From: Janibacter anophelis NBRC 107843
GTDB lineage: Bacteria; Actinomycetota; Actinomycetes; Actinomycetales; Dermatophilaceae
Assembly (NCBI RefSeq): GCF_001570945.1
Contig: NZ_BCSQ01000001.1
Coordinates: forward strand, 62,001-126,000
Direction of reading: 5' to 3'
DNA length: 64,000 bases
Shown here: positions 15,549-24,700 of the stretch, in pieces
Position numbering within the stretch: position 1 is the stretch's first letter
How the letters are laid out: every line of letters starts with the position of its first letter
Program-made: the position numbers and the translations under genes
Notes under the pieces: generated by a model
Database searches by the model: none
Told to the model about the DNA's origin: nothing
What the model saw: the letters and a program-made list of their open reading frames with translations, nothing else

Positions 15549-17909
15549 TCAGAGCCGGGCGATGACCACGACGAGCACGGTCGACAGCGCGGCGAGCACG
15601 ACGAGGGAGTCGGCGACGCGCCACGGGGCGGGCTGGGCCCAGGTGCGCCGGGCGCCGGAGGCGAAGCCGCGCGCGTCCATCGCCACGGCGAGGATCGCGG
15701 CCGACCCCAGCGACCGCAGCAGCATGCCGAAGGTCGAGGCCCACAGGTGCGCGATGACCGACCTCGGGCGCCGCCACGAGACCGCTTGACCGCGCAGGTG
15801 CCTGGCCCATCCGACCTCGGTCCATGCCGTGCCGAAGGTCTGCACCCGCTGCAGCGCCGCACCCAGCGCGACGACCGGTCGGGCCGGCAGCCGCAACCGC
15901 TGGCCGAGGTGGTCGGCGAGGTCGTCGGGGTCGACGAAGGCGAGCACGATCGCCGACGGGGCGACGATGACCAGCAGCCGCAGGGCCGCTGACACCGCGT
16001 CGTCGACGTCCTGGGAGCCGAGCAGCCAGGTCGACCACCCGACGCCGAGCGCGCCGACCAGTCCTGGGAGCAGGCGGATGGCCAGCCCACGCCAGCGACC
16101 GCCCACGGTCCACCCGGCGCCGCTGCCGGGCCGGTTGGACAGGCCGACGAGGGCGCCGACCGCGAGCATCGCGAGCACGAGGAGTGAGGTCGGCCAGCCC
16201 GGCGAGAGCACCGCGGCGGCCATCGGGATCGCGGCCGCGGCGAAGAGGGACAGGGGCCCGCACGCCGACAGCACGGCCGGCGGGGCGGAGCGGTGGGTCC
16301 CGGCAGGTGGGGTGCGCACGTGGCGCACCTCGTCGACGCGGGCCACGAGGTCGGGGTCGTGGGTGGCGGTGACGACGGCCCCGCCGCGGGCCCGGTGCGA
16401 CAGGAGCAGGCCCGTCACGGCGGCCCACGTGCCGCGGTCCTGGCCGACGGTCGGTTCGTCGGCGAGCACGACCCCGGGCCCGTGGGCGAGCGCCGCGGCG
16501 ACGGCCAGTCGGCGCTGCTCGCCGCCCGAGAGGGTCTGCGGGTCGACCTGCGCCAGGTGGGCCAGGCCGAGCACGTCGAGGAGGTGGTGGGCGGCGGCTT
16601 CGTCGGCGGTCCCGAGGGTGCGGCCGGTGAGCAGCACCTCGTCGAGGACGGTGCGCGAGAGCAGCGCGCTCGAGCTCCACTGCGGCACCCAGCCGAGCAG
16701 CGGCGCCACCTCGGTGGCCGGCAGGTCGGCGACGTCCCGGCCGTCGGCGGCCATCACCCGACCTGACGAAGGGGGGACCAGCCCGGCCATCGTCGCCAGC
16801 CACGTGCTCTTGCCGCCGCCGCTCGGCCCGACGAGCGCGGTGGCCCGTCCGCCGAGGACGGCGAGCGGCGCGTCGGTGACGAGGGCGGTCGAGACCTCGC
16901 TGCTGCCGTCGAGGTGGTTGCGCCGGCGCTCCACGCGCAGCGGCTCGCTCGTGAGCAGCACCCCGTCCGCGCATCCGCCCGGGGACATGCGCGCCTGTGA
17001 GTCCGCGTCCGAGACCGCGAGCGGCGCGAGGTCGATCTCGAGGGGCTGCGGCGCGGGGACACCCGGCACCCAGATGCCGTCGGCGGCCAGCTCGGCACCG
17101 TGCTCGGCGAGCACCCGGCGCACCGGCCCGTCATGGCGGACCCGCCCGTCCCGTCCGAGCACGACGAGTCGGTCGACGTGCTCGACCCACGGCTCGATCC
17201 GGTGCTCGACGACGACGGTCGTGACACCCGCCGCGCCCCGCACGACGGCATCACGGACGGTGGCCGCGCTGGCCTCGTCGAGCATGGCGGTGGGTTCGTC
17301 GAGCAGGAGCAGGGAGGGACCCAGGGCGAGCGCTCCGGCGAGCGCCAGTCGCTGGGTCTGGCCTCCGGAGAGCGACCCCGTCGGTGCATCGTCCGGCAGG
17401 TGGTCGAGGGCCACGGCACGCAGTGCGGCCGCCACCCGGGCGGGCATCTCGTCGGCGGGCAGGCCGACGTTCTCCAACCCGAAGGCGACATCACGCGCGA
17501 CCGTCGCCGCGACCGTGCCGGAGCCGGGCTCCTGCAGCACGAGCCCCACGGCGCCGGGCCGGGCGCCCGGCTCGGCACCGTCGATGCTCACGCTCCCGGA
17601 GAGGTCACCGGAGTCGACGGTGAGCAGCAGGCCCGCGAGGGCCCGCAGCAGGGTGGACTTGCCCGACCCGCTCGGCCCGACGAGCAGCACCCGCTGCCCC
17701 GCCGGCACGTGCAGGTCGACCTCCCGCAGGACCGGCTCACGCCGTCCGGCAGGTCTCCACGTGAGGTCCCGGACGACGACCTCGCCGCCGGCGGGCCCTC
17801 CCTTCGCCCCGGCCTGCGTCCGGGCACCACCCGGTGGAGGTGTGCGCGCCGACGTGACGTCCGCGCGTACACCTCCACCCGCGGGGTCGAGGTGACCGGA
17901 GGAGATCAG
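15549..17909 (-). CDS. Fused ECF transporter: two ATPase domains plus T component (YkoD-YkoC-like)
   Basis: About 786 residues. The first ABC ATPase has Walker [10 protein letters not shown], signature LSGGQTQRLALA and Walker B LLLLDEPTAMLD. The second has GPSGGGKST, LSGGEQRRLAVA and VVLADEPTVGQD. A C-terminal EcfT-like membrane domain has about five helices and the coupling segment near VGWARHLRG. With the adjacent YkoE it forms an energy-coupling-factor importer for a thiamine precursor. No ATG, GTG or TTG occurs in frame between the end of ykoE and the first beta strand. A CTG at 17909 overlaps the ykoE stop (CTGA) behind GGAGGG and is my preferred start. GTG at 17993 (inside ykoE) or 17708 are alternatives. 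Confidence 0.85.
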   Translation of the reverse strand: MISSGHLDPAGGGVRADVTSARTPPPGGARTQAGAKGGPAGGEVVVRDLTWRPAGRREPVLREVDLHVPAGQRVLLVGPSGSGKSTLLRALAGLLLTVDSGDLSGSVSIDGAEPGARPGAVGLVLQEPGSGTVAATVARDVAFGLENVGLPADEMPARVAAALRAVALDHLPDDAPTGSLSGGQTQRLALAGALALGPSLLLLDEPTAMLDEASAATVRDAVVRGAAGVTTVVVEHRIEPWVEHVDRLVVLGRDGRVRHDGPVRRVLAEHGAELAADGIWVPGVPAPQPLEIDLAPLAVSDADSQARMSPGGCADGVLLTSEPLRVERRRNHLDGSSEVSTALVTDAPLAVLGGRATALVGPSGGGKSTWLATMAGLVPPSSGRVMAADGRDVADLPATEVAPLLGWVPQWSSSALLSRTVLDEVLLTGRTLGTADEAAAHHLLDVLGLAHLAQVDPQTLSGGEQRRLAVAAALAHGPGVVLADEPTVGQDRGTWAAVTGLLLSHRARGGAVVTATHDPDLVARVDEVRHVRTPPAGTHRSAPPAVLSACGPLSLFAAAAIPMAAAVLSPGWPTSLLVLAMLAVGALVGLSNRPGSGAGWTVGGRWRGLAIRLLPGLVGALGVGWSTWLLGSQDVDDAVSAALRLLVIVAPSAIVLAFVDPDDLADHLGQRLRLPARPVVALGAALQRVQTFGTAWTEVGWARHLRGQAVSWRRPRSVIAHLWASTFGMLLRSLGSAAILAVAMDARGFASGARRTWAQPAPWRVADSLVVLAALSTVLVVVIARL
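16969..16994. repeat. Type B palindromic repeat inside the ECF ATPase gene
   Basis: GCGCATCCGCCCGGGG followed by ACATGCGCGC lies in frame in the linker between the two ATPase domains and encodes the RMSPGGCADG stretch. It belongs to the same family as the copies at 14968, 34050 and 38069. Confidence 0.65.
17833..17879. repeat. Type A palindromic repeat between ykoE and the ECF ATPase
   Basis: The arms GGTGGAGGTGTGCGCG and CGCGTACACCTCCACC enclose a centre containing GACGTGACGTC. The outer GTGGAGGT arm recurs in the elements at 32320 and 49549. If the CTG start at 17909 is used, the element is translated as part of the ATPase N-terminus. Confidence 0.75.
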
Positions 17910-18541
17910 ACGGCCCTCCGCTCGAGGACCTCCTGGCCGGGCGGGAAGGGGTTGAGCGCACCCGCCTGCGCGAGCGCCCGGGTGAGCAGCCACCCGCCGA
18001 CCCCGGCGATGACGACGCCGGAGACGACCATGAGCGGCAGGTAGGCCAGCTTCCACGCCCACGTCCAGTCGGTGAAGTACGCAAACACCTCGTAGATCCA
18101 CTCGAGCGGCGCCGACAGCGCGCCGGCGAGGACCGCGACGAGCGGGCCGAAGGCCTTGTACGCGAAGATCGCGAAGGCCAGCTCGGCGCCGATGCCCTGG
18201 GCCAGCCCGGAGACGATCGTCGTCACCCCCCACTGGTTGCCGAAGAGCGCGGAGACGGTCGCGGCGATGAGCTCGCAGGCCAAGGCCGCCCCGGGGCGGC
18301 GGACGACGAGCCCACCGACGACACCGGCGATGAACCAGAAGCCGACGAAGAGGCCGAAGAGCGGCTGGAAGGCCAGGTCGAGCGCGGAGATCGGGCCGTT
18401 GTACAGCAGGCCGTACCCCCAGTAGGCGACACCGAAGGCCACGCCGAGGAAGGCGATGGTCAGCAGGTCGACGGTGCGCCAGCCGGTGAGCCGGCCGGTC
18501 GCAAGGACGGTCCGGACGGAGTCCGGTGCCTTGGTGGTCAT
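17906..18541 (-). CDS. ykoE: ECF transporter substrate-binding component YkoE
   Basis: 211 residues with five or six membrane helices, matching YkoE-type S components for thiamine or its hydroxymethylpyrimidine precursor. Evidence includes TVDLLTIAFLGVAFGVAYWGYG, the ELIAATVSALFGNQWGV region and AQGIGAELAFAIFAYK. AGGAGAA precedes the ATG by 8 nt. A TPP riboswitch lies in its leader (18641-18720), which agrees with thiamine-linked transport. It is the first gene of the unit with the fused ATPase/T gene, whose probable CTG start overlaps this stop. Confidence 0.92.
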   Translation of the reverse strand: MTTKAPDSVRTVLATGRLTGWRTVDLLTIAFLGVAFGVAYWGYGLLYNGPISALDLAFQPLFGLFVGFWFIAGVVGGLVVRRPGAALACELIAATVSALFGNQWGVTTIVSGLAQGIGAELAFAIFAYKAFGPLVAVLAGALSAPLEWIYEVFAYFTDWTWAWKLAYLPLMVVSGVVIAGVGGWLLTRALAQAGALNPFPPGQEVLERRAV

Positions 18542-18609
18542 GTGGTGCTTCTCCTGTGTCGGTATCCCACAGGGAGGGCCTGCCGTCGCGAGCCCGACGC
18601 CATGTCGGA

Positions 18610-18626
18610 ACCCGTCGACGACGGGT
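18610..18626 (-). promoter_or_regulatory. Likely expression-platform hairpin of the TPP riboswitch
   Basis: A perfect palindrome ACCCGTCG-A-CGACGGGT lies between the riboswitch aptamer and the ykoE start. It could act as the switching stem, although no U-tract follows, so translational control through the ykoE ribosome-binding site is also possible. Confidence 0.45.
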
Positions 18627-18640
18627 CCGTGAGAACTCGA

Positions 18641-18720
18641 CTCCCTACGCCGGTGCTAGCCGGATCAGGTACGAGGGTCTGCGGTTGCCCGCACTCTCAG
18701 CGCTGTGCGCTCCCCTGTCG
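18641..18720 (-). promoter_or_regulatory. TPP (THI-box) riboswitch
   Basis: Read on the minus strand, the segment has the conserved aptamer elements in order: AGGGGAGC, CTGAGAGTGCGG, ACCCTCGTACCTGATC, CCGGCTAGCACCGG and GCGTAGGGAG. This is a canonical thiamine pyrophosphate riboswitch. It lies in the leader of ykoE and should reduce expression of the importer when TPP is abundant. Confidence 0.96.
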
Positions 18721-18848
18721 TGCCCCTCCAGCATAGCCGCGTCGGGCGAGCACCCTCGGCGCGGTCCGTCCTGTGGCAGTGTGGTGCCCGTACCGGGTGG
18801 GCGCGTCGAGTTGCCGCCCGCCGCCGCGTTCAGTGAAAGGACTCCGTC

Positions 18849-19145
18849 GTGGGCAACATGGTCTGGAAGGTGCTCGGCACCGGCTCGGCGATCGTCGCCG
18901 GCATCGTCGCCAACAAGATCGTCTCGATCGCCTGGTCGCGCGCCGGCAAGGGCGAGACGATCGACCCCAACAACCCGGACAACCCGATCGGCGAGGCCAT
19001 CCTCTTCGCCGCGCTCGCCGGTCTCGCGATGGGCCTGGCCCGCACGATGGCCACCCGCCAGGCCGCCGCCTTCTACAAGAAGTCCGCCGGTCACCTCCCC
19101 CAGCCGATGCAGAGCACCGTCGGAGAGCTCGACAAGGTCTCCTGA
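18849..19145 (+). CDS. DUF4235 membrane-associated protein
   Basis: 98 residues of the DUF4235 family. It has two hydrophobic segments (VLGTGSAIVAGIVANKIVS and AILFAALAGLAMGLARTM) separated by a polar loop DPNNPDNPIGEA, with a short Lys/Gln-rich tail. The function is unknown. The GTG start at 18849 is supported by AAAGGA 8 nt upstream. The stop overlaps the next ATG as TGATG, so it is coupled to the oxidoreductase gene. Confidence 0.85.
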   Translation: MGNMVWKVLGTGSAIVAGIVANKIVSIAWSRAGKGETIDPNNPDNPIGEAILFAALAGLAMGLARTMATRQAAAFYKKSAGHLPQPMQSTVGELDKVS

Positions 19146-20122
19146 TGCGCGGCGTCTCCATCACCGAGCCCGGTGACGCGGACGTCCTGCAGGTCGGTGA
19201 GGTCGACGCGCCCACCGCCGGCCCCGGCCAGGTCGTCGTCGAGATGGTGGCCGCGGGGGTCAACCGCGCGGACGTGATGCAGCGCCTGGGTCACTACCCA
19301 CCGCCGAAGGGGGCCTCGCCCCTCCCCGGCCTCGAGGTCTCGGGGACGATCCGCGAGGTCGGACCGGACGTGACCGGCTGGTCCGTGGGCGACGAGGTCT
19401 GCGCACTCGTCGACGGTGGCGGCTACGCCGAGCAGGTCCTCGTGCCGGCGGCCCAGTTGCTGCCGGTGCCGCAGGGGGTCTCGCTCGTCGAGGCCGCCGG
19501 GCTGCCCGAGGTGGCGTGCACGGTGTGGTCCAACGTCTTCATGACCGCCAACCTCCAACCCGGCGAGACCTTCCTCGTGCACGGCGGCTCCTCGGGCATC
19601 GGCACGATGGCGATCCAGCTGGCCACGGCCGCGGGCGCGCGCGTGGCCGTGACGGCCGGCTCGCAGGCCAAGCTCGACGTGTGCCGCGACCTCGGTGCCG
19701 AGGTGCTCGTCAACTACAAGGAGGCGGACTTCGTCGAGGAGGTCCGGGCCGCGACCGACGGCCACGGCGCCGACGTCGTGCTCGACCTCATGGGCGCGAA
19801 GTACCTCCCGCGCAATGTCGACGTGCTCGCCACCTCGGGCCGTCTCGTCGTCATCGGGCTCATGGGTGGCCGCACCGGCGAGCTCGACCTCGGCAAGCTG
19901 CTCAGCAAGCGGGCCGCGGTCATCGCGACCTCGCTGCGCGCGCGACCCGCTGCCGAAAAGGCGGCGATCGTCGCCGCCGTTCGCGAGCACGTGTGGCCAC
20001 TCATCGAGGACGGCGCGGTCCGCCCGATCGTCCAGGGCACCCACCCGCTCGAGGCCGCCGCCGACGCCCACCGCGAGCTCGAGGCCAGCGGGCACATCGG
20101 CAAGATCCTGCTCACCGCCTGA
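19145..20122 (+). CDS. NAD(P)H:quinone oxidoreductase, medium-chain dehydrogenase family
   Basis: 325 residues. It has an N-terminal GroES-like domain (APTAGPGQVVVEMVAAGVNRADVMQRLGHYPPP..LPGLEVSG) and a Rossmann domain with the AxxGxxG-type FLVHGGSSGIGTMAIQLA. The zinc ligands of alcohol dehydrogenases are absent, as in the QOR/PIG3 branch that reduces quinones with NADPH. The start ATG overlaps the DUF4235 stop. Two palindromes follow the stop and separate it from the convergent ABC gene. Confidence 0.88.
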   Translation: MRGVSITEPGDADVLQVGEVDAPTAGPGQVVVEMVAAGVNRADVMQRLGHYPPPKGASPLPGLEVSGTIREVGPDVTGWSVGDEVCALVDGGGYAEQVLVPAAQLLPVPQGVSLVEAAGLPEVACTVWSNVFMTANLQPGETFLVHGGSSGIGTMAIQLATAAGARVAVTAGSQAKLDVCRDLGAEVLVNYKEADFVEEVRAATDGHGADVVLDLMGAKYLPRNVDVLATSGRLVVIGLMGGRTGELDLGKLLSKRAAVIATSLRARPAAEKAAIVAAVREHVWPLIEDGAVRPIVQGTHPLEAAADAHRELEASGHIGKILLTA

Positions 20123-20143
20123 CGCGCCCCCTTCGCCCCCCAA

Positions 20144-20212
20144 GACGCTGCATTGCCCTACGGCAATGCAGCGTCCTGATGTCGAGAGAGTGCATTGCCC
20201 TAGGGCAATGCA
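20144..20212. repeat. Paired palindromes at convergent gene ends (type C)
   Basis: The first hairpin pairs GACGCTGCATTGCC (20144-20157) with GGCAATGCAGCGTC (20162-20175). The second is a perfect palindrome at 20191-20212, TGCATTGCCCT/AGGGCAATGCA. Both share TGCATTGCCCTA. The second contains the TAG stop of the minus-strand ABC gene. They are probably bidirectional terminators. Confidence 0.7.
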
Positions 20213-20892
20213 GGGTCGAGGCGGCCGTCGTCGAGGTGCCAGCGGGCCGCGGCGACGTCGGCGACCTCGGGGTCGTGCGTGGCGAGCAGGACGGACCCAC
20301 CGCGCCGGGCGACGTCCTGCAGCAGCGCGACGACCCGCTCGCGGGTGTCGTGGTCGAGCTCGGAGGTGGGTTCGTCCGCGAGGAGCACCAGGCTCCCCGT
20401 CTCCAGGCGAAGGGAGGACAGCGCCAGTCCGCGGGCCACGGCCACGCGCTGCCGCTGGCCCCCGGAGAGCTCCTCGGCGAGGTGCCCGCCGTGCTCGTCG
20501 AGACCGACCGCCGCGAGCGTCCGGTCGGCGAGGGCGGTGGCCTCTGCCCCACGCATCCCGGCCGCGACGAGTGGGACGGTGATGTTGTCGCGGGCGGTGA
20601 GCACCTCGGCGAGCGCACTGCCCTGGGGGATGAGCACGGCCCCGGCCTCGCGGGAGGATCGCTCGTCGCCGATTGCTTTGTCCCCCAAGGTGATCGACCC
20701 ACTCGACTGCCCGTCGTCGAGCAGCCCGCCGATCGCCCAGAGCAGCGAGGTCTTGCCCGCTCCGGAGTGGCCGGTGACGGCCGTGACCTGCCCGGGCACG
20801 GCGGCAGCACTCGCGCCGTCGACGGCGACGACGTCGCCGTAGCGCACGGAGACGTCACGCAGCACGAGGCGCTCGCTCATCGGTGTGCTCAC
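20200..20892 (-). CDS. ABC transporter ATPase (export type)
   Basis: About 230 residues with Walker A GHSGAGKTS, signature LSGGQRQRVAVARGLAL, Walker B LVLLADEPTSELD and the switch His in LLATHDPEV. It resembles the MacB/LolD-type ATPases that pair with FtsX-like permeases. The GTG at 20892 overlaps the previous stop as GTGA behind GAGGAGGA. An ATG four codons later is possible. It is the third gene of the permease / ATPase / ATPase operon. The extreme 3' end runs into a palindrome. Confidence 0.88.
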   Translation of the reverse strand: MSTPMSERLVLRDVSVRYGDVVAVDGASAAAVPGQVTAVTGHSGAGKTSLLWAIGGLLDDGQSSGSITLGDKAIGDERSSREAGAVLIPQGSALAEVLTARDNITVPLVAAGMRGAEATALADRTLAAVGLDEHGGHLAEELSGGQRQRVAVARGLALSSLRLETGSLVLLADEPTSELDHDTRERVVALLQDVARRGGSVLLATHDPEVADVAAARWHLDDGRLDPALP

Positions 20893-21722
20893 GTGTCCTC
20901 CTCGGCGATGAGCTGCCAGGTGCCGTCCTCGGTGCGGTGCACCCGCACGAGCGTCCCCGGCGGGAAGGCCTCGACCGCGACCGCGGGCAGCGGCAGCGAC
21001 CCGTCGGCGGCGACGACGGAGTACTCCTCGCCGCTGCGTCCTTCGCCCCCGACCCGGCCGTCGCGGATCGTCACGGTGCGGGGGAAGGCGCGCGCCACGT
21101 CTGGGTCGTGGGTGACGACGACGACCGTGGTGCCGAGGGTGCGACCGACCTCGGCGAGCGCGTCGAGCACGACGTCGCGGGCCTCGTGGTCGAGCTGGCT
21201 CGTCGGCTCGTCGCCGAGCAGCAGGCCGGGCCCGCTCGCCAGGGCGACGGCGAGGGCGGCCAGCTGGAGCTGCCCCGGGGTGAGCGCGTCGAGCGGTGCG
21301 TCGGCGACCTCCCGCAGCCGCAGCAGGTCGAGCAGCTCGTCGACCTCGGGCACGCTCCGGCCGGCACGACGCGCGGGGCGCTGGGCGAACTCGATGTTGC
21401 CCCGCGCGCTCAGCCACGGCAGGTGGTTGCGCGCAGCACCCTGCAGGACGATCCCGACCTCACCGGCGCGGAAGGCGTCGATCTCCGCCTCACTCATCAC
21501 CGACAGCTCGTGCTCCCCGACGTGGATCCGCCCGGCACTCGGCCGCAGCAGCCCACCGAAGAGCGCGAGCAGCGTCGACTTGCCGGCGCCGCTCGGTCCG
21601 AGCAGGGCGATGCGTTCGCCGGCGGCGACCGACAGGTCGACACCGGACAGGGCCGCGACGTCGTGGCCCTCGGCCCGGTAGATGTGGACGAGGCCGTGGG
21701 TGCGCACGGGCAGACCGGTCAT
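20889..21722 (-). CDS. ABC transporter ATPase (second of the pair)
   Basis: 277 residues. Walker A is GPSGAGKST and Walker B is LLLGDEPTSQLD. The signature is altered to LTPGQLQLAALAVAL instead of LSGGQ, with the switch His in VVTHDPDV. A C-terminal extension of about 50 residues follows the nucleotide-binding domain. The degenerate signature suggests an asymmetric heterodimer with the neighbouring ATPase, in which only one composite site is fully active. The ATG overlaps the permease stop as ATGA. Confidence 0.86.
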   Translation of the reverse strand: MTGLPVRTHGLVHIYRAEGHDVAALSGVDLSVAAGERIALLGPSGAGKSTLLALFGGLLRPSAGRIHVGEHELSVMSEAEIDAFRAGEVGIVLQGAARNHLPWLSARGNIEFAQRPARRAGRSVPEVDELLDLLRLREVADAPLDALTPGQLQLAALAVALASGPGLLLGDEPTSQLDHEARDVVLDALAEVGRTLGTTVVVVTHDPDVARAFPRTVTIRDGRVGGEGRSGEEYSVVAADGSLPLPAVAVEAFPPGTLVRVHRTEDGTWQLIAEEDT

Positions 21723-24700
21723 GTCGGCTCCCCCTTCGCCGCGGACAGGCGCACCCGGCGCAGGACGCCGAGTGCGAGCGCCCAGGCGATGAGCAGCAGG
21801 ATGGCCGCCACGGCCACCGTCGCAGCGCCCACCGCGGGCCAGGCCGGGGCGTGGTCGAGGGCGGGGACGGCCGCGGGGGAGGTGAAGAAGGGCAACGCCG
21901 GCAACGCGATCCACGACCCGGCGAGGGCGCAGACGGCACCGAGCACCACGCCCACCGCGACGCTCGTCAGGTGCTCGGTGCGCAGTGCCCGCCCGACCGA
22001 CCGGTGGCCGACGCCGCTGACCCGCAGGGCGGCGAGGTCGCGCACCGCGGCGCGCCACCCGGTGATCGCGAGGATGAGCAGGACGATCCCGGCGAGCACG
22101 ACGGCGAGCGCGCCGCCGAGCAGCGCCAGCTGCAGCCCCCACCCGGAGGCGGACTGGTCGTAGACCCCGTCGGCCTCGGCGGTCGTGCGCACGTGGCGCA
22201 CCGCGATGCCGGCGTCGTCGAGCACCTGCTCGGCCTCGGCGACCGCGGCCGGCGAGGCATCTGCGAGCCACAGCTGGCGCTCGGTGCGGGTCGTGTCGAG
22301 CGCACCCGTCACCCGCGCGAGGGCAGGCAGGGAGAGCAGCACGCCCCGGTCGGTCGCGGCCGGCAGCGCCGCCACGCGCTCGTCGACGCGCACCTCCGTC
22401 TGCCCGCCGGTGACGTCGAGGACCCGGAGCACGTCGCCCTGCTGGGCGACGCCCCCGGAGACGATCGCCGGCATCGGCCGGGGCACGTCGGCGATGTAGG
22501 CGGACACGTCGGCACCATCGGCTGCCGCGACGTCGAGGTGCAGGTCCTCCCCCTTCGTCGTGACGGTCAGGCCGGTGCCGTCCGCGGACTCGACCGAGGC
22601 CCACACGCCCTCGCCCGTGACGGGCACGGGCCGGCCGCCGACCGCCAGGTCGGACACCGTGACGGTGCCGCGGACCTCGCTGCCGGCGACGCCCGACGTA
22701 CTCACCCGCACCCCCGCGAGACGACACCCGTCGGAGCAGAAGAGCCGCTCGTCGATGCTGCGGCTGCCCGTGGCCCGGGGACCGAGGGTCGCGATCCGGG
22801 CCGAGCGGTCGTCGCCGTCGGGAGTCGTCATGTCGAGGACGAGGGTCGGCGGCTCCTCGCCGGCAGCCACCGTGAGGTCCCACGAGACCCGCGCCGTGGC
22901 GTCCCCGGCAGGGAGGGTGATGGGTTCCTGCTCCGGGAGGGTCAGCAGGTCGGGGTCGAGGCCACGCACGGTCTGCGGATGGGCGACCTCGACGAAGCGC
23001 TCCGGGTCGGTCGCCATCGTCGCCGCCGCCTCGTCGGCGCGGGGGTGGATCATCGCGACCGGTGCCGCGGCGATACCGCGATCGGCGAGCGTGTCGGCGG
23101 CAGCCATGAGCGAGGGGGCGTCGGGTGAGTCGACCGTGACGACGGCCGGCGCGCCGGTCTCGAGCTCGGCACGAGCCTGTCGATTGCGGTCGGCGACGAC
23201 GACGGCATTGGCTCCGAAGACCGCGATGGCCGTCGCCACGGTCGTCACGACGAGCACGCGCCGAGCGGCGGGACGGCGGGCGATCGCGTGGCCGGCGACC
23301 GCTGCTGCGACGCGGCCACGTCGCATGGCCGAGCGGGCCCGGCGCGCCGCGAGGCGCGGGACGAGCCGGGCGGCGAGGACGCCGACGGCGATCGCGAGCA
23401 GGGTCGGTGTGGCCAGGGCCGCAGGCCCGGTGAGTGCCCCGGTGGCCAGTCCGGCGACGCCGAGCACGGCGAGCACGACGACCACGACCTCGGCGACGGG
23501 GGCCCCCGCGGCCGCACTCGGCCGGACCGAGCGGAGCAGGTCGTTGACCGGCTCGCGCAGCACCGGCCGCGCAGCGAGGTGGACGGCGAGGACCGAGACG
23601 ACGAGCGCTCCGAGCAGCCACGGCACGATCGCGAGCGGGATCTCGAAGGGGATGCCCTCCGGCAGCATCGAGCGTCGCACGAGCACCGCGACGAGCAGTG
23701 CGACGGCGAAGCCGATCGGCAGGCCGAGCAGGACGGGCACGACGAGCTCGGTGAGCAGCAGCCGTCGCGCGCCCGAGCGGGAGCGACCGCGCAGCCGGGC
23801 CAGGGCGACGTCGTGGCGCCGCTGGTCGACCGCCGCCTGCGCGACGAGGAAGAGCACGAGCACCGACAGCAGGGCCAGCTGCACCATGACGAAGGGGACG
23901 ATGACCGCGGTCTGGCCGCGACCCGTCGCGATGCCGTCGACCACGGTGCGGGTCGTCTCGTCCACGCCCAGCTCCGGGTGCTCCTCGTGCAACCGCTCGG
24001 CCGACGCTGCGGCGGCAGGCAGGGAGTCGAGGGTCGCCGTGTCGGGATCGAGCGGCAGGACGACGACGGCCGACGCGGTCGGCATGGCGTCGGCGAAGGT
24101 GGCCTCCGCGGTGAAGAGGTCGTCGATGCCGGGCAGGTTGTCGAGATCCGGCTGCGGGACGCCCGACTTGCCGTCGGGACGGTCGCTCAGCCAGTAGCTC
24201 GGGTCGTCGACGACCGTGTAGGTGCCGACGACCGTCAGTTCGACGTCGGGCCGGTCGGGGTCGAAGCGGGTGAACTTCGTCTGCGGCACCGCCAGCCGCG
24301 CCCCACGCTCCCATCCCCACGCCTGCGCGTCGGCCTGGGAGACGAGGACCTCACCGGCGGCCTGCGGGCAGCTGCCCGTCACCTCGAGGTGGTCGCAGAC
24401 GGCCGAGCGGGAGCGGACGACGACGGGCGAGGGCTTCTTGCCGCGCTGCGGGCTGAGCTGCCCCGCGTAGCGCATGGCGAGGACCGGCTCCTCGGAGACG
24501 GCGGCCAGCTCGGCCGGGACGAGGTCGGCCACCGCGCCGGGCAGCAGGGTGGGCTCCTGCGCCGTGCGGGTGCGTGAGATCGCCGTCGCGGTCGTCACCG
24601 GGTCGGCCTCGGTGACGTGGACGCGCAGCAGCGCCTGGTCGACGCTGCGGGCGAAGACGGGGGCGAAGACCGCGCAGGTCGCGACGAGCGCCGACACGAG

